From DASVBJ01 sp036375895 (GTDB taxonomy: Bacteria; Actinomycetota; Actinomycetes; JACCUZ01), in contig DASVBJ010000206.1 of NCBI GenBank assembly GCA_036375895.1, positions 1 to 7,213 on the forward strand: 7,213 nucleotides of DNA. The letters are read 5' to 3'. Below, piece after piece: positions 1 to 5,485 of this stretch (within the stretch, counting starts at the first letter, position 1; each line of letters starts with the position of its first letter). A program made the position numbers and the translations under genes. A model generated the notes under the pieces. That model saw nothing but the letters and a program-made list of their open reading frames with translations, ran no database searches and was not told the DNA's origin.

Positions 1-67
1 GTGTAGCTCAATGGCAGAGCCCCAGCCTTCCAAGCTGGTCATGCGGGTTCGATTCCCGTCACCCGCT
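1..67 (+). tRNA. tRNA-Gly (anticodon TCC), 5' end cut by window edge
   Basis: The sequence folds as a tRNA lacking only its first four acceptor bases. The D-stem GCTC/GAGC starts at base 6. The anticodon stem CCAGC/GCTGG (22-26, 34-38) encloses a seven-base loop with TCC at 29-31, which reads glycine GGA codons. The T-arm has the usual GGGTTCGATTCCC core (43-57). The 3' acceptor strand CACCCGC (60-66) would pair with GCGGGTG, of which only GTG is inside the window. Base 67 (T) is the discriminator. The next bases are CCG, so the CCA tail is not encoded. The inferred full length is 71 bases, normal for tRNA-Gly. Confidence 0.96.
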
Positions 68-74
68 CCGGACG

Positions 75-109
75 CCGCGATCGCGGGCTAGCCTCGACGT
101 CACGTCGAG
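75..109. repeat. Two short palindromes in the tRNA-to-acyltransferase gap
   Basis: The 63-base gap between the tRNA and the next start codon holds a perfect 12-base palindrome, CCGCGATCGCGG (75-86). It is followed by a 7-base inverted repeat, CTCGACG/CGTCGAG, around a 3-base centre (93-109). Either could be a hairpin in tRNA trailer RNA or a protein-binding site. Neither is followed by a T-tract, so a classical intrinsic terminator is not supported. Function is unknown. Confidence 0.4.
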
Positions 110-130
110 CGCACCTCGCGGGAGCCGCCG

Positions 131-2176
131 ATGCGGGAGCAGTCGCTGCCCCACCGGCCCGCCCTGGACGGGCTGCGGGCCCTGGCCGTCGGCGCCGTCC
201 TGCTCTACCACGGTGGTGTCTCCTGGGCGGCCGGCGGCTTTCTCGGCGTCGACCTCTTCTTCGTGCTGTCCGGTTTCCTGGTCACGTCGCTGCTGCTGGC
301 TGAGGAGCGGCGCACCGGCCGGCTCGACCTGCGGGCGTTCTGGGCCGCCCGGGCCCGTCGTCTCCTGCCCGCCGTGGCCGTGCTGTTGGTGACCGTGCTG
401 TGGGTGCTGCCCGCCTCGGGGGTCCGCTGGGGCGGCCAGGTCCAAGCGGACGCCTGGGCCACGGCCACGTACCTGTCGAACTGGTGGTTCATCGGGTCGG
501 GCCAGTCCTACGTGGACCAGGCCGGCGGGCCGTCGCCGCTGCTGCACACGTGGTCCCTCGCCATCGAGGAGCAGTGGTACCTCGTCCTGCCGCTCGTGCT
601 GGCCCCGGCTCTGCGGAGGCGATGGTCCACGCGGTCCGTCGCCACCGTGCTCGCGCTCGCGACGGCCGCCTCAGCCGGCGCTGCCTGGTGGCTGCGCCCG
701 GACGGGGCGGACCCGAGCCGAGCGTTCTTCGGCACGGACACGCGCCTGCAGGCACTGCTCGTCGGCGCATTGGCGGCGACGCTGCTCGGCGGGGTCTGGG
801 CGACGACCGACGGGATCGGGCGACGTCACCGGACCTCCTGGCTGGCGGTGCCCGGAGCCGTCGCGCTCGTCGGGCTCGCGGCCGTGGCCCGTCCCGAGTC
901 GGAGTGGCTCTACACCGGGGGTCTGCTGGCGGTGGCGTCGGCGTCCGCGCTGCTCGTCGTGGGGGCGGCAGCGTCCCCTGCGGGCGGCGGGGTGCACCGG
1001 GTGCTGACCTGGCGACCACTGGTCGCGGCGGGGGTGGTGTCGTACGGCATCTATCTCTGGCACTGGCCGGTGTACCTCGTGCTGGACGCCGACCGGAGCG
1101 GGCTCGACGGTCCGCGACTGCTCGCCGCCCGGATGGCGGCGACGCTCCTCGTCGCCGCCGCGTCGTACCGACTCGTCGAACGGCCGGTCCGACGCCAGGT
1201 GTGGCGCCAGTGGCGGTGGTCACGGTCGCCCGCACGGTGGGTCACGGCCGGTGTCGGCTGCCTGGTCGTGGCCGCGCTGCTGCGGCCCGCCGGACCGGCG
1301 CCGGCGAGCGCGGACTCGATGACGACCCTGGCCGGGCTCGCCGCGGACCAGGCCCGGCAGGTGGCACCCCCTGCGCCGGTCCACACCCGCGCGCCTTCCC
1401 CGTCCCCGGACGCCGCCGCGCCGGCCGGCGCGAAGCGCGCGCACGGCCGGCCCGTCGTGCGCGACGTCGTGCTGGTCGGGGACTCGCAGGCCCTGAGCCT
1501 GTTCGCCGCGGCCAGGGACCGGCCCGGGCGTGGGGTCACCTTGCACCTGGTGACCCGGTTCGGGTGCGGCGTCGTGCCGTACGTCGCGGCCGCCCGCGGG
1601 CAGGTGCTCGAGCCGCCGCAGCCCTTGTGCCGCGACTGGGCGCGACAGCGGGAGGCCGAGATCGCCGCCGCCGGAGCCGACGCCGCCGCCGGAGCCGACG
1701 GGGCCATCGTCGGAGTGCTCTTCGCCGGGACCTGGGAGCAGTACGACCGCCGCGTCGACGGTCGCACCGTCTCCTATCGCAGCACCGAGTGGCTCGACCT
1801 GACCGTGCGGGCGTACGAGACGGTGCTGGCCGAGATGTCCCGCCACGTCCGCCACCTGGCCGTCGTGCTCGACCACTGCCACCGGGCGCCCGGCGTCGCA
1901 CTCCCGGTGCACACCCTGTACCGGTGGGGCCGCTTCCCGCCGGTGGTCAACGACCCGGCCCGGGTCGCCGCGGTGAACCGGGCCGCACGGTTGGCCGCCA
2001 CCAGGTTCCCCGGTGTCACGGTGGTCGACGTCGACGCCTTCCTGTGCCCGCACGGCTACGCCGCGCGGATGGGCGGCGTCCGGCTCCGGACGGACGGGGT
2101 GCACTGGACCACCCGGGGCAGCCGGCTGGTCTGGGCCTGGATGCGGCCGAGACTGCTCGCGGCCGGCCACGGCTGA
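131..2176 (+). CDS. Membrane O-acyltransferase (acyltransferase 3 family) with C-terminal SGNH domain
   Basis: This 681-residue protein has the two-part layout of OafA-like enzymes, which move acyl (often acetyl) groups across the membrane onto cell-surface sugars, peptidoglycan or secreted glycans; the acceptor here is unknown. Residues 1 to about 387 form a multi-pass acyltransferase-3 domain. It has the N-terminal LDGLRALAV motif (R16), the family histidine H27, LFFVLSGFLVT (42-52), the basic RARRLLPA segment (74-81) and HTWSLAIEEQWY (139-150). After a Pro/Ala/Ser linker (about 390-440) comes an extracytoplasmic SGNH domain with GDS at 450-452, a GC...C pair that may form a disulfide, and the closing D655-G-V-H658 dyad. 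A GGAG site at 121-124 lies six bases before the ATG. An 18-base tandem duplication lies in the SGNH part. The next gene follows 49 bases later and may be co-transcribed. Confidence 0.93.
   Translation: MREQSLPHRPALDGLRALAVGAVLLYHGGVSWAAGGFLGVDLFFVLSGFLVTSLLLAEERRTGRLDLRAFWAARARRLLPAVAVLLVTVLWVLPASGVRWGGQVQADAWATATYLSNWWFIGSGQSYVDQAGGPSPLLHTWSLAIEEQWYLVLPLVLAPALRRRWSTRSVATVLALATAASAGAAWWLRPDGADPSRAFFGTDTRLQALLVGALAATLLGGVWATTDGIGRRHRTSWLAVPGAVALVGLAAVARPESEWLYTGGLLAVASASALLVVGAAASPAGGGVHRVLTWRPLVAAGVVSYGIYLWHWPVYLVLDADRSGLDGPRLLAARMAATLLVAAASYRLVERPVRRQVWRQWRWSRSPARWVTAGVGCLVVAALLRPAGPAPASADSMTTLAGLAADQARQVAPPAPVHTRAPSPSPDAAAPAGAKRAHGRPVVRDVVLVGDSQALSLFAAARDRPGRGVTLHLVTRFGCGVVPYVAAARGQVLEPPQPLCRDWARQREAEIAAAGADAAAGADGAIVGVLFAGTWEQYDRRVDGRTVSYRSTEWLDLTVRAYETVLAEMSRHVRHLAVVLDHCHRAPGVALPVHTLYRWGRFPPVVNDPARVAAVNRAARLAATRFPGVTVVDVDAFLCPHGYAARMGGVRLRTDGVHWTTRGSRLVWAWMRPRLLAAGHG
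1664..1699 (+). repeat. Perfect 18-base tandem duplication inside the SGNH domain
   Basis: The unit GCCGCCGCCGGAGCCGAC occurs twice in a row (1664-1681 and 1682-1699) without a mismatch. It is in frame and gives AAAGAD twice (residues 512-523), between the GDS block and the following beta-strand of the SGNH domain. Perfect identity suggests either a recent slippage event or a slippage-prone site. Confidence 0.9.
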
Positions 2177-2214
2177 CGTCGCCCACCTGCCCGGTCCGCG
2201 GCCGGCGTCAGGTG
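2173..2214 (+). promoter_or_regulatory. Inter-gene RNA structure overlapping stop codon and next ribosome-binding site
   Basis: CTGACGTCG (2173-2181), which contains the acyltransferase TGA, can pair with CGGCGTCAG (2203-2211) in a 9-bp stem with one G-U pair. As an alternative, CACCTG (2184-2189) is exactly complementary to CAGGTG (2209-2214), which overlaps the AGGTGAT ribosome-binding site of the DUF445 gene. The two pairings share bases and cannot form together. The layout would suit translational coupling, but this is inferred only from base complementarity. Confidence 0.4.
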
Positions 2215-2216
2215 AT
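2210..2216 (+). promoter_or_regulatory. Ribosome-binding site setting the GTG start of the DUF445 gene
   Basis: AGGTGAT matches the anti-Shine-Dalgarno sequence well and lies nine bases before GTG at 2226. The open frame extends upstream to 2013, but that part lies inside the acyltransferase reading frame. The ATG triplets at 2215 and 2218 are out of frame, so 2226 is the best start. Confidence 0.65.
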
Positions 2217-2225
2217 GATGGCCCG

Positions 2226-3509
2226 GTGACCGACACGCAGGAGAGGGTGCGCGAGCCGCTCACCGGGCCGGACGTGGCGCGGCGACGCGACCTCGTGCGC
2301 ATGAAGATGCTGGCGACCGGGCTGCTGCTGGTCGCGGCGGTGGTGTACGTCGTGGCGAACCGCTGGGAGGCCGCCGGCGGGCCGGCCGCGGCCGGCTACC
2401 TGCGCACGGCCGCCGAGGCCGCGATGGTCGGCGGCCTCGCCGACTGGTTCGCCGTCACCGCGCTGTTCCGCCGGCCGCTCGGCCTGCCCATCCCCCACAC
2501 GGCTCTGATCCGGACCCGCAAGGACGCGCTCGGGCGCAACCTCGGCGACTTCGTCGGCGTCCACTTCCTGTCCGAGCAGGTGCTGCGCGACCGGCTCCGC
2601 CGGGCCGACCTGGCCCGGCGGTTCGGTGGCCGCCTGGCCGAGGAGGCGGTCGCACGCCGCGTTGTGACCGAGGCCGCCGCGGTCGTCCGGGCCGGCATCC
2701 GGCTGCTGCGTGACGAGGACGTGCAGGCGGTGGTCGAGCACGCCGTACGCCGCCGGCTGCTCACCACCCCGGTCGGCCCACCGCTGGGCGAGCTGCTGGG
2801 CCGCGTGTTCGCCCAGGGTGCCCACCACGAGATGGTCGACGTCGTCGTCCGGGAGACCCACGCGTGGCTGCGCACCCACCGCGAGGTGGTGATGACGGTC
2901 GTCACCAGCCAGGCACCGGACTGGTCACCCCGGTTCGTCGACGAGCGGGTGGCGGCCAAGGTGCACTCCGAGCTGCTCCGGGTGGCGGGCGAGATCGCCG
3001 CCGACCGCCACCACCCGGCCCGGGCCGCCCTCGACCGATTCCTCGCGCAGTTCGCCCACGACCTCGGGCACGACCCGGACACCATGGCGGGGGCGGACCG
3101 GGCCAAGCACGCCCTGGTCGACCACCCGGACGTGCGCTCCGCGCTCAACGCGCTGCTCGGCGCGGGTCGCCGGGCGCTGCTCGACCTGGTCGACGACGAG
3201 GAGGGCGAGCTGCGCACCCGGGCGCTCGCCGCGGTCCGGTCCCTCGGCCGGCGGCTGCGGACCGACGAGCGGCTCCAGTGCAAGGTCGACGGCTGGCTCG
3301 AGGAGGCGGCCGCCCACGTGGTCATCAACTACCGGGACGAGCTCACCACGGTGATCACCGACACCGTCGAGCGTTGGGACGGCGCCGAGACCGCGCGCAA
3401 GGTCGAGCTGGCGGTCGGGCGGGACCTGCAGTTCATCCGCATCAACGGCACCGTCGTCGGGGCGCTGGCAGGGCTCGCGATCCACGCCGTGAGCCAGCTG
3501 GCCCTCTAG
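2226..3509 (+). CDS. DUF445 family membrane protein (YjiN-like)
   Basis: The 427-residue product matches the DUF445 family, whose biochemical role is not established. One membrane segment lies at about 27-45. It is followed by the family's best-known block at 64-95, with AMVGGLADWFAVTALFRRP and then GLPIPHTALI, and an RTRKDALGRNLGDFV stretch (96-110). The central 110-400 region is long, charged and probably helical. The C-terminus has the second signature, DLQFIRINGTVVGALAGL (400-417), which runs into a short hydrophobic tail that probably returns to the membrane. The GTG start is preceded by AGGTGAT. The upstream acyltransferase gene ends 49 bases before it on the same strand, so the two may be co-transcribed. 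The TAG stop overlaps the stop of the converging adenylate kinase gene. The family is a confident call; function is not. Confidence 0.9.
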   Translation: MTDTQERVREPLTGPDVARRRDLVRMKMLATGLLLVAAVVYVVANRWEAAGGPAAAGYLRTAAEAAMVGGLADWFAVTALFRRPLGLPIPHTALIRTRKDALGRNLGDFVGVHFLSEQVLRDRLRRADLARRFGGRLAEEAVARRVVTEAAAVVRAGIRLLRDEDVQAVVEHAVRRRLLTTPVGPPLGELLGRVFAQGAHHEMVDVVVRETHAWLRTHREVVMTVVTSQAPDWSPRFVDERVAAKVHSELLRVAGEIAADRHHPARAALDRFLAQFAHDLGHDPDTMAGADRAKHALVDHPDVRSALNALLGAGRRALLDLVDDEEGELRTRALAAVRSLGRRLRTDERLQCKVDGWLEEAAAHVVINYRDELTTVITDTVERWDGAETARKVELAVGRDLQFIRINGTVVGALAGLAIHAVSQLAL

Positions 3510-4078
3510 CCGAGCCGGCGCCGCGCCTTCTGCAGCTGGACGACGAGGGACCAGGTGACCTCGTCGAGGGGCCGCGCGCCGTTGACCGTGACGAGCCGCT
3601 CCCGCTCCGCGTAGTAGTCGAGCATCGGCAGCGTCCGCTGCTCGTAGACCGCCAGGCGGTGCTCGATCACCTCCTGCGTGTCGTCCGCGCCCCGGCCGCG
3701 GGCCAGCAGCCGACGCACCAGCTCGTCACGGCGTACGTCGAGGTGCACCGCGATCTGCACCGCGACACCGAGGTCCCGGGCTGCGAGATAGGCCATCTCG
3801 GCCTGCTCCACCGTCCGGGGGAAGCCGTCGAGCACGTAGCCGCCCCGCTGGCTCGCGGCGACGACCGGCTTGCGCAGCATGTCCATCACCACCGCGTCGG
3901 GGACGAGGTCGCCCCGCTCGACGTAGCCCCTGATGGACCGCCCCAGCGTGGTGCCCTCCTGCACGTGCCGGCGCAGCAGGTCCCCGCTGGAGATGTGGGT
4001 GATCCCGAACCGCTCCGCGAGCCGAACCGCCTGGGTGCCCTTGCCCGCGCCAGGCGCGCCGATGAGCAGCAGGCGCAT
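3506..4078 (-). CDS. adk: Adenylate kinase (short-LID type)
   Basis: This 190-residue cytosolic enzyme would interconvert ATP plus AMP and two ADP. The P-loop GAPGAGKGT is at 7-15. The AMP-site block SSGDLLRR (30-37) carries R36, LDGFPRT (83-89) carries R88, and RGRGADDT (127-134) leads into VIEHRLAVYEQRT with R141. The LID is the short form with no zinc-binding insert, as in mycobacterial Adk. The residue directly before ADDT is glycine (G130), where I recall arginine in relatives. A GAAGGGA site (4086-4092) sits seven bases from the ATG. Actinobacterial housekeeping adk usually lies between secY and map. This copy instead lies behind a phosphatase gene, so it may be a paralogue. Its stop overlaps that of the converging DUF445 gene. 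Confidence 0.92.
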   Translation of the reverse strand: MRLLLIGAPGAGKGTQAVRLAERFGITHISSGDLLRRHVQEGTTLGRSIRGYVERGDLVPDAVVMDMLRKPVVAASQRGGYVLDGFPRTVEQAEMAYLAARDLGVAVQIAVHLDVRRDELVRRLLARGRGADDTQEVIEHRLAVYEQRTLPMLDYYAERERLVTVNGARPLDEVTWSLVVQLQKARRRLG

Positions 4079-4147
4079 CGCGTCGTCCCTTCGACCGAGG
4101 AGGCTCCATCATCGCCGACCGTGCCGACGCTCGACCGGACCGGGCGG

Positions 4148-4192
4148 CGCCACGTGACGGCATGGCGCGGCCGGAGGCGGCACCACGTGGCG
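4148..4192 (-). terminator. Nine-bp inverted repeat after the phosphatase gene, possible T-less terminator
   Basis: CGCCACGTG (4148-4156) and CACGTGGCG (4184-4192) are perfect reverse complements with a 27-base loop. They begin one base beyond the phosphatase stop in the direction of transcription. No U-tract follows, so this is not a classical intrinsic terminator. It could be a tail-less terminator, an RNA-stabilising hairpin, or a pair of CACGTG protein-binding sites ahead of adk. The remaining 115-base spacer shows only the adk ribosome-binding site. Confidence 0.35.
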
Positions 4193-4193
4193 G

Positions 4194-5303
4194 TCAGTCT
4201 CGCCAGATGAGCACCACGGCGCGGTCGTCGTGGTGAGCGGCGGCCACCCGGTCGATGAGCTTCTTGGCGCCGTGGCGGAAGCCCTTGGTCACCAGCCGTT
4301 CCGCCTCGCCGAGCAGCTTGTCGATGCCGACCGAGATGTCGCGGCCGGGCGTCTCGATGAGGCCGTCGGTGAACAGCAGCAGCGCGTCACCACGGCCGAG
4401 GTGCCCGCGCTCGCTCACGAACTTGGCATCGGGGAACACGCCGAGCAGCGGTCCCTCGCTGGCCTCGCTGACCCGCCACCTCCCCGACCCGGCGGCGAAG
4501 TGCACCGCCGGCGGGTGCCCCGCCACCGAGACGACGTAGTCGCCGGTCTCGAGGTCCAGCACCACGTGGGCGACGGTGGCGAAGCCCTCCTCCCACTCCT
4601 GGCGGATGAGGTACTGGTTGGCCGCGGGCAGGAAGTCCTCGTGCGGCAGGGAGCCGAGCAGGCCACCGAAGGCCCCGGACAGCAGCAGCGCGCGGGTGCC
4701 GGCGTCGACGCCCTTGCCGGACACGTCGACGAGCGCGACCTCCATCGCCCGCCCGTCGGTGGACCGGCTGGCGACAAGGAAGTCGCCGGAGAACGAGGCG
4801 CCGCCGGCCGAGCGCAGCACGACCTCGGCCGACCAGCCCTCCGGCAGCGACGGCATCTCGCCGTGCGCCCGCAGCCGGTCGCGCAGGTCGACCAGCATCG
4901 AGTCACCGCGGGTGCCCTGGACACCGAGCCGGCCACGGCTGCGAGCCACCATCAGCACCCCGGCGGCCGTGACCCCGACCACCACGATCGTGCCCGGCCG
5001 CACGTGGCTGGTCGAGCCGGTGACCTCGAGGACGACCGTCGCCGCGACCACGACGTCGAGCAGCAGCAGGTTGCGCACGCTGAGCAGGTGCCCGCCGACC
5101 AGGACGACGAGCGCGAGCCAGGCGGTCGGGAACCACTCGGGCTCCTCGAGGTAGAGCGCGCCCAGCAGGGCCGTGACGAGCGTCAGGACGAGGAGGATGA
5201 AGCCGTCAGAGTGCAGCAGGTGCCGTCGGACCCAGGTGCTGACGCGCCACCACGTGACCGACGCCCGCAGGCCACGGCGCCGCTTCGCACCGGTGCCAGA
5301 CAT
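4194..5303 (-). CDS. Membrane-anchored SpoIIE/PP2C-type serine phosphatase
   Basis: The 369-residue protein has a basic N-terminus, about four membrane segments (roughly 34-50, 58-75, 79-94, 104-120) and a cytoplasmic SpoIIE domain (about 155-369). Phosphatases of this class typically dephosphorylate anti-sigma-factor antagonists, releasing an alternative sigma factor; the target here is unknown. The expected metal-binding acidic residues are present: FSGDF (D174), LVDVSGKGVDAG (D193), LFTDGLIET (D313) and HDDRAVVL (D359/D360). AGHPP (261-265) and GPLLGVF (284-290) are also typical. No PAS, GAF or HAMP sensor is visible, so any signal would enter through the membrane part. No antagonist or anti-sigma gene is nearby. 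The ATG has GAGG only two bases upstream, too close to act as a ribosome-binding site, and a -10-like TACTGT sits seven bases away, so the mRNA may be leaderless. The adk gene follows after 115 bases. Confidence 0.93.
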   Translation of the reverse strand: MSGTGAKRRRGLRASVTWWRVSTWVRRHLLHSDGFILLVLTLVTALLGALYLEEPEWFPTAWLALVVLVGGHLLSVRNLLLLDVVVAATVVLEVTGSTSHVRPGTIVVVGVTAAGVLMVARSRGRLGVQGTRGDSMLVDLRDRLRAHGEMPSLPEGWSAEVVLRSAGGASFSGDFLVASRSTDGRAMEVALVDVSGKGVDAGTRALLLSGAFGGLLGSLPHEDFLPAANQYLIRQEWEEGFATVAHVVLDLETGDYVVSVAGHPPAVHFAAGSGRWRVSEASEGPLLGVFPDAKFVSERGHLGRGDALLLFTDGLIETPGRDISVGIDKLLGEAERLVTKGFRHGAKKLIDRVAAAHHDDRAVVLIWRD

Positions 5304-5310
5304 GGCCTCG

Positions 5311-5339
5311 ACAGTACAGATGGCTACGCAGGGTCACCC
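5311..5339 (-). promoter_or_regulatory. Probable promoter of the phosphatase gene, leaderless type
   Basis: Read on the minus strand, TACTGT (5316-5311) fits the actinobacterial -10 consensus TAnnnT. Seven bases separate it from the ATG at 5303, placing the transcription start at or next to the start codon. Upstream lies only a weak -35-like GTGACC (5337-5332), with a short 15-base spacer. The -10 is the main evidence; the -35 is poor. Confidence 0.4.
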
Positions 5340-5346
5340 GGCATCC

Positions 5347-5373
5347 CCCGAATGTCGTACAGGAATTTTCGGG
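5347..5373. repeat. CCCGAA/TTCGGG inverted repeat in the divergent spacer
   Basis: CCCGAA (5347-5352) and TTCGGG (5368-5373) are perfect inverted repeats 15 bases apart. They enclose TGTCGTACA (5353-5361), which itself has TGT/ACA symmetry, and an AT-richer GGAATTTT run. The site lies about 45 bases upstream of the phosphatase start, so it could be an operator for the divergent pair. No regulator family was recognised. Confidence 0.3.
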
Positions 5374-5407
5374 ACGAATGACCCAGGCTCCCCCAACCGA
5401 CCGAGTC

Positions 5408-5467
5408 GGGCTGCCGTCCGCGACGCCCGGCAGCCCACCGCATATCCCGGTGCGGCGCGCTGCGCGC
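5408..5467 (+). promoter_or_regulatory. Hairpin-rich leader upstream of the acetyltransferase
   Basis: GGGCTGCCG (5408-5416) pairs perfectly with CGGCAGCCC (5428-5436) around an 11-base loop. Directly after it, CCGCA (5438-5442) can pair with TGCGG (5451-5455), and GCGCGC (5455-5460) with GCGCGC (5462-5467). The array ends about 10 bases before the AGGGG ribosome-binding site (5478-5482). It could be a structured 5' leader, an attenuator or a terminator-like element. No T-tract follows, and no convincing promoter was found for this strand in the spacer. Confidence 0.4.
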
Positions 5468-5485
5468 TCTGGTAGGCAGGGGCCC

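Noticed and set aside
1..67. The tRNA-Gly 3' end as an attachment site for an integrated element.
   Set aside because: No second copy of the tRNA 3' end and no integrase or phage gene is present in the window.
89..94. TAGCCT as a -10 element for the acyltransferase gene.
   Set aside because: It fits TAnnnT but has no acceptable -35 at the right distance, and such matches are common by chance.
2013..2225. In-frame upstream extension of the DUF445 gene.
   Set aside because: It lies within the acyltransferase coding region in another frame and has arginine/glycine/cysteine-rich shadow composition.
400..2229. A 609-codon plus-strand open frame overlapping the acyltransferase gene.
   Set aside because: Its product is arginine/glycine/alanine-rich with no domain. 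It is the off-frame shadow expected in very GC-rich coding DNA.
1220..2302. A 360-codon minus-strand open frame opposite the acyltransferase gene.
   Set aside because: It has no recognisable motif and low-complexity composition. The plus strand here encodes a clear SGNH domain.
2864..4210. A 448-codon plus-strand frame running through DUF445 and across adk.
   Set aside because: It crosses two convincing genes on opposite strands, and its product is repetitive and arginine-rich.
4230..5381. A 383-codon plus-strand frame opposite the phosphatase gene.
   Set aside because: The minus-strand phosphatase has all family motifs; this antisense frame has none.
5378..5485. An upstream ATG that would lengthen the acetyltransferase by 36 residues.
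   Set aside because: Codons there (GCT, CCA, CGA, TCT, GGT, AGG) lack the G/C third-position bias of the gene. The 5486 start has a ribosome-binding site and gives the family length.
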